DNA of 64,000 bases from the NCBI GenBank assembly GCA_973895155.1, contig OZ316897.1, forward strand, positions 2,728,001-2,792,000, given 5' to 3'. Positions 34,895 to 46,640 of this stretch are shown piece after piece. Each line of letters begins with the position of its first letter. Positions within the stretch are counted from its first letter, which is position 1. The notes below the pieces were generated by a model. The model was not told where the DNA came from. It saw only the letters and a list, made by a program, of their open reading frames with translations, and ran no database searches. Source of the stretch: Marsupella aquatica. Taxonomy: Eukaryota; Marchantiophyta. The position numbers were made by a program, and so were the translations under genes.

Positions 34895-34989
34895 TAAATG
34901 CACACATTGTAACACCTTTGTGTCATAGCACTTGACTCTACTGTTCATTGGTCATTCACTATGTGCTTTTCTTTACATGTGTTCTGTTT

Positions 34990-35640
34990 ACATTATTTTA
35001 TGATGAATGTACTTGCAAGTACCTTGAGGAGATCAAGGGGAAGACAGGATTGGATCATGAGAGCGGGCGTAGCGCTGCGCTGCAACGATGGTGTGGGGCA
35101 GGGCTGCCTCTTGTGCACGCCAAGGGGAGGGAAGGGAGTTGGGGTGATGATCTGGGGAGCGTCCCTAAACCCTAAACCCGGTTGGGGGGGCCATAATGGC
35201 GCTCTCCCCCTCTTGGAGGAGTGGCCGTGCATGCGGCCGGCCCTCCTCCCTCTTGGTTCGCTGTGTTGACTCGGGTTCCGTGGTGGTGTCTGGCTGCCTG
35301 GTGGTTGTTGGCTTTGGGTTTGCTGCGGAGTTTTCTGTGGTGGCTGTTGGGCTCACCCTGCTCGATACCGGGGCTGCCCTCTGCACCCTTGGTGGCCGGG
35401 CCAGGGGGTTGATGCCCCGGTTGCCGGGCTGGGGGGTTGGTGCTGCTGCCCCTGGGTTTCCACGTCGGGTAGTTGGTGTTACTTCCGGTTGACACCTTGG
35501 TCTGCGCTCCTGCCGGTTCTTCCTTGAAGTCCTTCCCGTCCCCCCCCCCCTTTATTGGGTTCTTTAATTTGCCTTTGGGTTCATGTCTCCTGGTTTGGCG
35601 TTCCTGTCGTTTTCTGGGCATAAGATATATATTCACACTT
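34990..35640. other. GC-rich segment, possibly a LINE 3' end
   Basis: A sharp GC-rich island between AT-rich flanks, with G/T-rich plus strand and C runs (35540-35552). Its style resembles the 3' part of the LINE fragment at 60810-60950. The open frames on both strands (for example 35172-35636 minus) look like composition artefacts. CCCTAAACCCTAAACCC at about 35163-35180 is a two-unit telomere-like word. Confidence 0.3.
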
Positions 35641-35811
35641 AATATGTATTCTTTCTACTCTTGTATTTTATTCACTTACATATCACTATAAGACAAAATA
35701 TCAAGCATGTTCCAGGATGAGCATTCTATATAGGTTTCTAGATAATTCAATAAGTGTAAATACCCACCAATATGTATGTGTGTGGAAAAAGTTATGGAAC
35801 CGTAAAATGCA

Positions 35812-36798
35812 TGACCATGAGAAGTTAGAGTATAGGCTTCTAGACAAGGGCCCCACCAATATGTATGTCATCATGGTGGTGTTCTTGCTGTGATCTGTGT
35901 TCTCACGAGGACATTCTCCATTGCTTTTTGGTCGTGTCCAATTTTTCAGAAGATCTGGGTTTGGATCTTTGCTATTATTCAGCGTGCTGTTGGGCTGAAT
36001 GTTGCCATCTTCCAATTTGAGGCTGTTCATGTTTTCTTGGTGCATCACTTCCACATAATTGTGGTATTCCTCTTAATATCTGGCACATTGTTAGAGGGAG
36101 TACTATCTGGCAGACATGGAAAGCTCGTTGTACTTTGGAGAAGGAAGCACTTCTACTCTCTGTCTTGTGTATCCAGAGCATCATCTGGTCAGAGATCCGT
36201 TTATGTTTACGGGTTATTTGGCAGAACGGATGGAAAAACCATAAAGAGAAGCGTGATTGTTGGCAGGAGTTGGTTGGCAAGTTGAAAAGAGGCGGGTCGT
36301 GATGGAGGCCTTTATGAGTTAATAGATGAATGCTTCATTGTTGATTACGGCCCACTATGGGCCTTTGATCCTCCTTGAGATCGTTTTTGTACCAGTCTAT
36401 TGGTTTCACTTGTAGTTTGCTGTGATCCAGGGCTGAATAGTTCAGTTTCTTTTGGTTTTTATGTGGCAATTAGTTATTCCGTTAGTTGGATTTTCCCTGG
36501 TTTATAGATGCTCAGATCTTGGTTATTGGCTGGATCTCTTCCTGTTCTCGGGCTGAGTTGGCCCTCATCTTTGCTTTGGCTGCTTAGCTGGTTTCTCTGA
36601 GTGAGTCACTCAGGGTCACACAGGTTACTTCCCTGTTTAGTTTAATCTTGTTCCCTTTCCCTCTTGGCTGAATGTTGTGGTCTTGGTGTGGATTCTGGCC
36701 TTTGTTCCTTTTTTGGTTCCCACCTGTGACTCCCTGGTTTTATTGGGTTATACTTGTCTTACAAGTAAAGTGCTCCTTTCAAGGAAGAAAAAGAAAAT
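35812..36798 (+). mobile_element. 5'-truncated LINE with 21-bp target duplication
   Basis: The insert is flanked by 21-bp direct repeats beginning GTTATGGAACC (35791-35811 and 36799-36819; one mismatch). It ends in an A-rich tail (AAGGAAGAAAAAGAAAAT). The plus strand from about 35890 to 36285 reads as a LINE C-terminus with one frame change: FWSCPIFQKIWVWIFAIIQ, then IVRGSTIWQTWKARCTLEKE and QELVGKLKRG before a stop. This matches the end of plant LINE ORF2, after the zinc-finger-like region. The remainder is 3' untranslated sequence. Truncation at the 5' end is typical of target-primed reverse transcription. Confidence 0.85.
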
Positions 36799-36819
36799 GT
36801 TATGGAACCTTAAAATGCA

Positions 36820-38026
36820 AAAGGACGATCATACATGATGATTTTTATTATCATTTCTCATGATGATTGTTGGTATCATTTCTATGAGAGATATGATTGA
36901 AAACCTTTAAAATAAAAATCATTACTTGAGGGGCCCATGAGTGATCCACACCCTTGGTATGCCTGAAATGAACGGATCTAAAATCTCATGGGGCCTGTCC
37001 ATAAAGTAACACTTTTTTTTTCACTTTAGGTGTCACAAGTATGAAGTATCTCTCTCATCATTTCTTTCATGAAAGTTCATCATTTCTGTTAACTTTCAGT
37101 CTCGGGCGTTCTCCATATTCCATTTACGTGATGCACTCGTGACGGAGTCCCTCACGGAGCGGACCAGTAGTGGAGAGCATAGCTGGAAGCAAGAGAACGT
37201 CACGATGCGTGCAATGTTTGAAGCATTGTCCTCGATAAAGTACCGTAGTACTGTCCTGTAGCTTGCACCCTTGCGCTGCGCGAGTGCGTGGTCCCGGAGA
37301 CAGAAAAAGAGAGCGGGTCGGTCCGGTCGGACCACTGGACGACTGCGATACAGAGGTGGCGAGTACGCCGTCCTCATGAACAGAAACATACGGTGGCATC
37401 GAAGGATTCGAAGCTCTGCAATAATCCTGACTCGGATTCTACCCCTGTGTGGTTGGTTGGATTATTTTGTATCAGTCTGCCTACCTGGTTTCTGGCGGGA
37501 GGATCGTTAAACGAGCATGTGCAGATATTCCTTCGAGGTTCCGATGTGCTCGTGGCTGTCATAGTAGTCCCGCTCCTCGTTCATTCATTAGTGGTTCATT
37601 CTCCGGCCCGTTCGTTGAATGCTGCATTGCGTCCACTGTGCTTCGTTCATTTTCCCGGTTACAAGAAGAAATAACACGCCGGGGTGATCTCGTCGAGGGA
37701 CCATCGGTTATTATTAGTCCTTCAGTACACCAGGTGAGCTGGTGAGGCGTAACCACCGTTTTTCTTTGCTGTACTTGCATTCGGTTTGTAATAAGACGTT
37801 GGAAACCTTTCGTAGAAGTTGAGGTATTTTGTTTCGAGTGGCGGGGCGGATTAGCGCGGACAGAGGTATGCAGGCCGTGTTCCTGCTTTTCTGTTCTTTT
37901 AGATCTTTTGCCTCGCTGCATCGTTTTGGCGGTGGTTGGGCACTTCGCAGTCTGGCTCGTTGTCGATCTTTCTATTTTCACGCACGCGTCTAAGTTGTGG
38001 AGATATCCTCCTTGTGCAGCGGCGAC
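36820..38026. other. Upstream region and 5' leader of SMT1
   Basis: No independent gene is supported. Base composition changes from AT-rich (to about 37080) to near 50% GC from 37090 onward, which fits the start of a promoter and leader. The overlapping open frames at 37096-37745 on both strands have no family features. Confidence 0.4.
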
Positions 38027-41000
38027 ATGGATTTGGCGACGCAAACCGGAGGAGGCATCGCTCGGACTAAAGTTGTCAATGCAGTCGATGAGTACGCATC
38101 TGGACGCTGTGCTCACAATTTCTTGCGTGCTTTCCTTTCTTGAAATGTTTGTTACTAGTGGAATCTAGTGAGACAGAGAGAGGGAGAGAGGACTCTCATT
38201 AGCCATGCCATACGCCGGCCGCTGCGGTACATCGGCACATTTTGTAGCATATTCATTCATCCGGAGACTAAATGGTGAATCACTTGTTCCTTCTTGCTTT
38301 TTGTCCTTTAGAGATCAGACCAATTTATCACTTCATTCTCTCTTCCACGATCGATCGACCTTGAATTCGCGCTGTCTCTCTTTTTCGTGGGGGCTCTCAT
38401 GATTGCGGACACTATTTTTCTCTCTCGCTGCATTGCGTCGCTCTGTGATTTTACGACATTGCCTTTTGGATCCTCCTCCTGCCTTTAGACATGTGTTAGA
38501 CACGGATCCTCTGCGTCCATCCTCAAGTGTAGGCGTCGATTTCATATCAAATCCGTCTCAGGCTCGTGTGGCAAAGTTGTCGGAATGCAGTTGTCACGTT
38601 TCGTCTGTCTTAGCTCCGCTGATTGAACTTTAAGATATCTCCTGGAGATACGGCACAGCATTTTCATAGTTGAAACAGTTTATTGGCAGAAGCAGTTTAT
38701 TTCAAAGTTAAAGAGAGCTCTACAACCTCCACACCGTCTATAGTGGACTTCCAAATCCATATCGGATAGTGTTTCTGTCAATCAGAGATGTGAGAAGTTT
38801 GTTCGACGACGGGTTCATTGGAACTTGTCTGTGGCCAGCTGTAGGATGTTTAGAACTTATATGCTCTCTGTGAGGACAAGTCAAAGCTATGCTTCTGTGT
38901 CCCTGGTTTGCGCGAGCTCTGAAATATTTCAGAGCACCTGAAATTGATATCAGTTCTTCAACGGATTTGCACACGGTGTAAAGTGCATCGATATATGTAA
39001 GGAAGCTACGACTAAGTCTTGCCTGTCGTCTCACAAGATCATCTCAAACATTTTGCAGCTATGAGAAATATCATACACAATACGGTGGAGATGAAGAGAA
39101 ACGAAAGTCGAATTACACAGATATGGTGAGATCGTCTTGGCTGCGGTGTTTCCCTTACGCTCAAGGCGTGTTTTTCCAAAGCTTTTCGCTCCGCTTTTCC
39201 ATTCAAGCAGTTGAAATGTCTGAAGGTCGACTGAAGCACCTCTTGCGTATCCGACGGCAGTCTATTATCTCATCTCATCTTCTTCTTATCTGACTGGGAA
39301 CGACGTTTAGTACACACAATGTATGAATGCAACTCTATCCCTGTTAAAGTTCGTGCCTTGCTTTCACCTAACTGAAACATTAGCAATAATCATTGTTACA
39401 GTGCGAGTCTCATAACCAGGGTGGCGTCCAATTTTGTGCCAGGTTAACAAATACTACGACCTGGTAACCAGTTTCTACGAGTACGGGTGGGGGGAAGCAT
39501 TCCATTTTGCTCACAGGTATTTGTTTCCTTTCATGTTTTCGTGATGTCGGTTAATTCATTCATCCGCCTCCGAGTGCTTAGCAGACACAGTCTTTAGTAC
39601 GCTCTGGAAACCCAAATCTTGAAAGTTTAATGGGAGTCGCGGAACTGAATGCGTTTGGAAAGGCTCTTCAATCTCTAATGTTTTTCTCCACCTCAAGTTA
39701 TTATTTGCTTTACGCAGGTGGAATGGTGAGTCTCTGAGGGAAAGTATCAAGCGGCACGAGCATTTCCTCGCTCTCAGTCTGGGACTACAACCTGGCCAAA
39801 AGGTTTGAACCCGAGCATTGTGTGCTAGTCGCTGATGATATTAGGAGACCTGCTGAGTAACTTTGGTCAGATACTACAATCTAAAACGGAAAAAGGCGTC
39901 TGTCGTTAGATAATTTGGGTATTTACAATTAGGTCGTCGTGAAGGTCGCAGAGCTAGTTCAAGGACACGAATGATAGCAAGACAATTACAGGATTTCTAC
40001 CCATTCGTCACTTCAGAATCTGGTGTCTCCGCTGTAGTGCTAAACTTCGTTTTCTGATCACACCCGGTGCTTGGCTAGGACCTTGACACTGGCGCTGAAT
40101 GCGGCTCCTTAAAACTTTCACGGTTTCTTTTTTCTGTATGCCAGGTTCTGGATGTTGGTTGCGGGATCGGTGGTCCGCTCAGAGAGATAGCTAGATTCAG
40201 GTGCTTGTAATTTTCAGCTGTTACCCTCATCCAACCAATCTGCTTTTCTATCGGTGTCGTTCACAGTCTCCCATAGTGGGCTTCTTGCACAATCTAGCTT
40301 TTCGCATTTGTAGATGCACTAGTTTAGAGCTGAAGACATTTTGGAAAAAATTGATAATTAAATTTTCGGTTGCAGTGGAGCTCACGTGACGGGTCTCAAC
40401 AACAATGCTTACCAAATTTCAAGGGGCCAAGTATGTCCTGAAACTCATGAAAAGCTTGAAGTTTGAATATGGTCACCACATGTAAATGTGTCCAAGAAAT
40501 GTCACGTTCTTAAGTATAGAGCCTGTCAGCTGCTTTAGAAACGAACGTTTTGAGGCAGATGGTCTCTCGTACCTTAGTTGTTACAAGTCATCTAGATGTT
40601 GGCCGTTGAAGATGCTACTTGTTCTGAGCTGAATGTCGTAATTTGCAGGTGCTCAACCAAAAGAAGGGCCTAGACAAAACCTGCGATTTTATGAAAGTAT
40701 GTATGTTTCAGCGTAACGAGATACGTGCTTTTTCACTTCTGTACTTTTACCCTGCTGACGTGGTGAATTTCTCACTCATCCTTGTACCAATGTGCAGGCA
40801 GATTTCATGAAAGTTCCAGTGCCAGATAACACATACGATGCTGTGTACGCAATTGAAGCAACTTGCCATGCCCCTGATCCGGTCTGCTGCCGCCCGATGT
40901 TGTCTTACCTCGTTACATTAGTGCAAGAAACTGATTGCGAGACTTTCTCCATATGCATTACAAGAGGATGAACTATCCTTTCACCTTTCTGTCATAGTCA

Positions 41001-42981
41001 GCTGATAGATAGCTCTCTGGTCAATGTCCTAAGGTTGTTATTCTCCGCTGCAGGTTGCTTGCTATTCGGAAATGAAGCGGGTTCTAAAGCCTGGGCAATA
41101 TTTTGCTGGCTATGAATGGGTGATGACAGAGGCTTACGATCCCGAAAGCGATGTCCACAATAAGATTAAGGTAAGCTGCCCTGGACACTCTTTTCTGCGG
41201 TCTGTTTAGGGCACTCAGGTGTCTGAGACTGTCAGCAGGATGCTTAAGCCATTGCAACAGATTGTCTCTGTTCTTCCTTTTGGTATGACCTTCACAAATT
41301 CTGTGGACATGGGACGCAACCTCGTCATGCTTGACTTGAGAGTAGTTGAACCCTTAGACCAACGAGGCTGACAATGGGTGTCAGTAGAGATCCACATTGT
41401 AGGAGCTTTTGTTAGATGATAATCTTGCAGACTTCACCATTCGCCCTTTACAAGTAATGTAGTTGTCCTAAGGTAGCGGGCTTCAGCATGCTCCAGTGCA
41501 AGATTTAACATGCTTTCAACATATACAATTCAACATGGTAGGATGACGATTTAGAAACTGCGCCATACATTCCACAAACAAACTTGTCTTCATTTGGCAT
41601 TCAAACTGACTTTATGAGAAAGGGATACGCATCGATAATCTTTCTCAGCGCTATCCTAGAGGTGCTGAAAAAGTCTGCCTCACTGGAACGCTCTCAAATC
41701 GGATACTTTTTGAATTCCGCAGGCAGATGTCGAAATTGGAAATGGGTTACCGGAGATTCGAACAGGACAGCAAGTTGTTGAGGCACTCAAGGCAGCAGGG
41801 TTCGAGGTCTGTCCTCAACCGTGCTTCCTTTGACTTAACTGTTTCAGCATTTGAATCTTTAATATTTACCATCCCTTGCATTACAAAACGCATGTTTCGT
41901 TGCCTATGTATTGATAATCTCTTTGCTTTCGCTGTCGCCAAAGATCCCTTTCCTGCAAAGGAAGTCTCAACTACAGTCAATAATTAGCATCTGTTGTTGG
42001 ATTGTCTTTTTGCTCACCTGAAACTAGGGAATATGGTTTCGTTTTGCATGGACTATATACAGTAGAAAGTGAAGCTCTGAAATGCTGCATGCAGACTTTG
42101 TGTTGTCTGTAATGGCTAAGTTGGCTCCTTGGTGTAGGTGATCAGGGTAGAAGATCTTGTCAAAAGTGCAGAGGTTCCTTGGTATCAACCTTTGGATCCT
42201 GATCATTTTTCACTGAGCAGCTTCCGAGTCACCAGACTTGGTCGCTTCGTCACGCGCAACTTGGTATGTCGATTGCCCTACTGCTGCTTGACGTAGATAG
42301 GGTCTAGCCGACCGGGCTGATTGGTGATTGTTAGCTTGTAATGGGCTATTGACTAAGCTCATTGTAATGTTTTTATGTTGTCTATTTATTGAGTGATTAA
42401 AGGAAGCATTGCCCTTGCCATTTAGTGCACCTTATTTTAATCAACCCGTAGAGACAGCTGTTGAAACCCGTGGCCTGTAATCTGTCTATTGAACCTCGTG
42501 AGCATTCAAAACCTGAGACCATAGCATTGAATTGTAAGGCCCTTCCCTTTGCGAGGTGCAGATATGGTGGCGTGGGTTCACGGACGTTGAATGATGTGAT
42601 TTGTTAATGGCTTTGTAATTCTGCAACGACCCCTAAAGCTAAGATTTACAGGGCAGCCATCGTTATGCTTTTGTCGTTGATTTGTTCTGCGTGATGCCTT
42701 CAGGTGACCTGCCTGGAAGCTATTAAGTTGGCTCCTGCTGGTAGCGTGCGTGTCAGTAATTTCTTGGAAACAGCTGCAAATGGTCTTGTGGAAGGGGGCA
42801 AGTAAGTTCAACTGTTGTGCATGAAACTCTTCAGTCAAATTCCCTTACTTACCTGATGACCTACTGTTCACTCTAGGATACAGGTATCACATCTGACACA
42901 GAGCTTTGTGTTGTTATCCTCTGCAGGAAAGAGATATTTTCGCCACTGTATTTTTTCTTGGTTCGTAAGCCCCTGGAATGA
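38027..42981 (+). CDS. SMT1: Cycloartenol / sterol C-24 methyltransferase, complete
   Basis: Transfers methyl from S-adenosylmethionine to C-24 of cycloartenol, the first committed step to 24-alkyl sterols, at the endoplasmic reticulum. Thirteen exons join in frame: 38027-38091, 39059-39125, 39443-39516, 39718-39802, 40145-40200, 40376-40430, 40649-40696, 40798-40881, 41054-41170, 41723-41806, 42138-42263, 42704-42801 and 42927-42981 (337 aa, usual family length). All junctions read GT-AG. Seen motifs: [21 protein letters not shown] (sterol-binding region I, residues 46-66, minus its first residues), [17 protein letters not shown] (SAM motif I, 99-115), [12 protein letters not shown] (167-178), [18 protein letters not shown], and the C-terminal sterol MT domain through [21 protein letters not shown]. 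The start ATG at 38027 gives [15 protein letters not shown], like other SMT1 N-termini. It resembles SMT1 rather than SMT2 because it lacks the N-terminal membrane anchor of SMT2. Confidence 0.95.
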
Positions 42982-45440
42982 TCTCAAGCCCTTCTAAAAC
43001 TCCCGACAGCCATGATTTCCTTCCCATTCTTCCGATTTCTAAAATGTGTTTTGAGTCACAGCTTTGTCAACCCTGTAGTTGTTGCTTGTTTCAGGCGATG
43101 AGACTACCACTTCAATGTACTTATGAACGTATCAAAGCAAAATTCTTTGGTCAGGGTGATTCCAAGCAGTACAGGATTTGGTTTACTCATTCAATTCCTT
43201 TCACAACCTCAGATTCTCGAATCGTTCATGTGTATCTTTACCCCTGTCGTGTAATCCATCGAGTTTCAACTTTATAAGACTAAGTAGTTGTAGATCAGAC
43301 CATAGTCAGTGCCTGTGGGTTGAAACGTGGTTGTAAGGGATCATATATTTTGCACAGGGGTGGCCTTTCTTGGGATAATGTCAGGTATTTTCTATCACAA
43401 ATCATCCCTTGCTTAGACCCTAAACCATGAGCCGCTCCAATTTTTGTATCAACAAATATGTAGTTCCACATTCACCATATTCACGAAGTGTCAGATGCAC
43501 ATGTTCTGGACTCTTGTTTCACGTGCAATGTCTGATAAAAATTTGAAGTCCCTATCCAGGTGTTCTGCAACGAGCCTATTCTAACCTCTATTTCGTTGAA
43601 CTCATTTGATTATGCTCTCTCAACGCTCGATCTGAGTTCATCTGCTGGCGAGAACAGTGCTTGGCCTCAATTCCTTTAGAACATACTTTCTGACGGGGAA
43701 GCCCAGAAATTGCTTACATGTGGCTCCCGAAGCCCGATGGGACGACTCTGCCTGCCCTAAAAGCCAAATAACTGTGCATCTTGACGTCAATAAATACAGA
43801 GATTTTAATCAGATACATTTTAATTTAACTTATTAAAGTAATAAGTATTCACATATCTTGCTACAACCCAAATTTAATATACTACTCATGTTTTCTATTC
43901 CCAATTGGACATACACCAAACACTGCAGAGCTGCAGCAAGATGGGCAGATGAATTTATATGATGCAATCAAAACTATGCCAACCTACTCCAGTGTTTAGG
44001 CTTGAAGTCAGCGAGATTCAAAGCAAGAATACATAAATGTGCAATCATCGCTAGAAGGTTAAAAGAGAGATCTGAACCCGGGTATTGACGAAGACCAATC
44101 GACCAGTAAGCTTGATCGCTGGGACAAAAACAAATTAGTGTCGCGCGTCGGGAAGTTGACTTCAGGACTAGCTATGGATAATTCTGGCTGGGATGATAAG
44201 CTTGAGAGATATCCGTATCTCACGCCAACTAGAACGTATCTCACGCCAACTAGAACATGCATAGTCGTCCTCATAGAACATACCTCAATAAAGTGAACGA
44301 CTTCTAATGTAGTACACTGACTAAATGTCGGATATATATCTTAAGTACTCAAAGTCCGACACATCCTCATTCACACGACATCAGCATTGCTAGAACCTAC
44401 CTAGAAATGATTGACAAGCACTTAACAACAGCATTTCAAACATGTTGTCCGAGAACACGACCGTGGAAAAACAATGCGCTAAATTTGAACATGCACAAAT
44501 ATAGTCAGCTGCTAGTTGCCGTTCCATGTGTGACAATCGATTTGCGATTATCACTTCTGGTCACAATTAACGCTGTAAGGTTTTGCTCCGCGTCGTTCAT
44601 CAGACGGACAGTAACACGCTCTCAAGTGTCGACAAGCATTGCGCACTGTCTATCCAATGGAGCTTTGTAAAGGACAAAAGATTGACGAACAATATCCCGC
44701 ACTACACATTGATCAATCCGACTACGTACGATGTGAAGGTCTGACGATTGAGAGACGCTGGAAAGTGGAAACACACCTCATCAACGCCAAAGAAGCTTTT
44801 TCGATGTTTCCTTTGCTTCATTGACTTGTTGGCGTTCTGCGTTCTGCCGTCTGAGCGATGGCATTGGAGCGAACAGTGCGGGCGAGTGGCCGATAGCGCA
44901 AACTACGGCACCGTGGCGTTGAAGCGTAAACTGCGGGCGAGTGGCCAATTGCGCGCAATGCCGCGGTGAAGAAGAAGTGAAGAACGGGTCGATCGGAGGC
45001 CTCTCGTCGGCTGCCTGTGCAGAAAAGTGTTAAGCATGTATCGATTACAATGGGGAACGAGAGAAGCTGGAAACGCACCTCATCGATGTCGAAGACCCTA
45101 TTTCGGTGTTTTCTTTGCTTTATCGACTTGTTTTTTCCCTTGAAACCCGAAGGCTGACCCATCCACTGACCCATCCAACTGAGGATAGACATAACTCCGG
45201 ATATCTAGCTATTTGTTTTAATGGAATTTTCTTTTTTAGTATTTATTGTATCTTATTGACTAATAGTAAATGTTGCATGATGACATTAGAATAAAGAAAA
45301 ATTGGTGGTTGTAAGAGAATGACAGCAACTGATGGTACATTGGTACAGATCTAATGAGGTTACAATCATACTTATTACAATGAGGATGTTTAGTGTAGCG
45401 GCACTCACAGAATTTTGAATTAAGTTAGTAAATACACTTT
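42982..45440. other. 3' region of SMT1 and gene-free DNA
   Basis: No supported gene. A diverged duplication of about 310 bp is visible: GGAAACACACCTCATCAACG at about 44767 and GGAAACGCACCTCATCGATG at about 45070, each followed by a CGATGTTT or CGGTGTTT block with TTTGCTT and GACTTGTT. Between them CTGCGGGCGAGTGGCC or GTGCGGGCGAGTGGCC occurs twice (about 44876 and 44931). ACGTATCTCACGCCAACTAGA-type words repeat at 44214-44255. Confidence 0.45.
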
Positions 45441-45468
45441 ATAACCATTGAATGTCAGTATTACTCCT

Positions 45469-45545
45469 CAGCCCAATGGTTAAAGGAGTAGGTTGGGGAG
45501 TGAAGATAGAGCCAGGGTTTGAAGCTCTTAGAAGACATAGCCCCT
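45469..45545 (+). repeat. tRNA-derived SINE-like promoter (A and B boxes)
   Basis: AGCCCAATGGTTAAAGG at about 45471 resembles a pol III A box and GGTTTGAAGCTC at about 45516 a B box, with tRNA-like spacing. A relative may lie at 49265-49350 on the minus strand (GTGAGTCAGTGGG, then GGTTCAAGCCCTGG). Both are followed by GTGAGGGT downstream. No target duplication was found. Confidence 0.35.
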
Positions 45546-45721
45546 CAATGACAGCACGCCAAGGCATTGGGACTAAGGTGAGGGTACTTTACATATTAAT
45601 TCATATCTACAACTATAATAGATAATGCCACCATTTTTTGTACTTAGTCCTGTTATGAAATCCAAGATTGGCGGGAATCAAAACTGGTCGTTAGATATTT
45701 TAGAGTATTTTCATATTCATT

Positions 45722-46049
45722 TGATTAGCACTTGCCCTCTCTGGCGAGGCCTCCACGCCCGTGCCTTAATTCTGGACCCCCCTCGCAATATATGTATACG
45801 GGCATCAATGCTCATGATGCCTCGCCGGCCCTCACAATGCCTCACCCTCCCCTCTGTCCCAATGTGCTCGCCCCTGCTTCTCGCCCACCCCTCTGTCCAC
45901 GCCCTGCCTCACCCTGACGCCCTTGCCCTGACACCCTGCCTCGCCCTCCCTCAGTCCCTATGTGTTTGCCCCTGCCTCTTGGCCCCCAGCCCAACTCCCT
46001 ATGGGTCGGTCCTCCTTTTGCCGTGCAACGCACAGGCATAGGGCTCGTA
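45722..46049 (+). repeat. GC-rich tandem array ending in a Helitron-like terminus, copy 2
   Basis: Imperfect short units built on CCCTCGCC, GCCTCACCCT and CCCCTGCCTC run from about 45730 to 46015. They end in CCGTGCAACGCACAGGCATA (46021-46040), then GGGCTCGTAC. The end matches copy 1 at 20264-20294, but the array units are unrelated in sequence. The open frame at 45625-46041 is a reading of this array. Confidence 0.6.
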
Positions 46050-46339
46050 CAAGGAAATATTTAAAGGGGGTTTGTTTATATTCAAAAAGTCAGGAATTAC
46101 AAAGCATGGACTACCCCAAAAGCAAATTAAATATGAAATAACTATCTATAAAAATAGCATTCATGAGCAGGTCAGGTGGATTCGCCATATAGCAATGCCG
46201 GAAAAGCAAACTCCGGAACATGCATCTCTGTAGGGTAGCCCATCAGGGGGTCATAATATTGTGCGGGTCATACCCAAGACCAGGAGGGAGAGAGGGCTTG
46301 ACGAGAGCCCCAAGCTGACCAACCAGGGCCAAGGAGAGA

Positions 46340-46640
46340 CCATACACCCCACCATACACACACTTACAAGTTCTCCCTATCCCTCAATTGACTTCATAAC
46401 AATGAGCCTTAGTTTCTCCTGTCCAAGCAAACACCGCTTTGAATATAATGTGCAACATAGTTAACCCTAAACATAATCTGTTTTTGTAGTAGATTAAACT
46501 ATAAACTGTTGCAAAGTAAATATCTAATTTATGCATCGATCACCAAGTGTGAACACATACCCAATTGTTAATCTCCTCTGGTCTAGATCTTGTCCATAGT
46601 CAAAATCTACATAGTCAATCAATGATATAACATTTTTTGC
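46340..46640 (-). pseudogene. Degenerate copia remnant (LTR piece and RNase H)
   Basis: 46345-46465 resembles part of the 344-bp copia LTR (TCTCCCTATC, AACAATGAGCCT and TGCACAACAT-type words in the same order). To its right, 46524-46640 on the minus strand encodes a worn RNase H piece (DYVDFDYGQDLDQRR, GYVFTLGD). The layout matches the 3' end of the element at 27526, with most of the interior lost. Confidence 0.65.

Noticed and set aside
35163-35180. Telomere-like CCCTAAACCCTAAACCC
   Set aside because: Only two to three units inside a GC-rich repeat; not a telomeric tract.
37096-37745. Overlapping open frames upstream of SMT1
   Set aside because: Frames on both strands without family features in the promoter and leader region.
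45625-46041. 138-codon Pro/Cys-rich open frame
   Set aside because: It reads the GC-rich tandem array of terminus copy 2; no ordered protein features.
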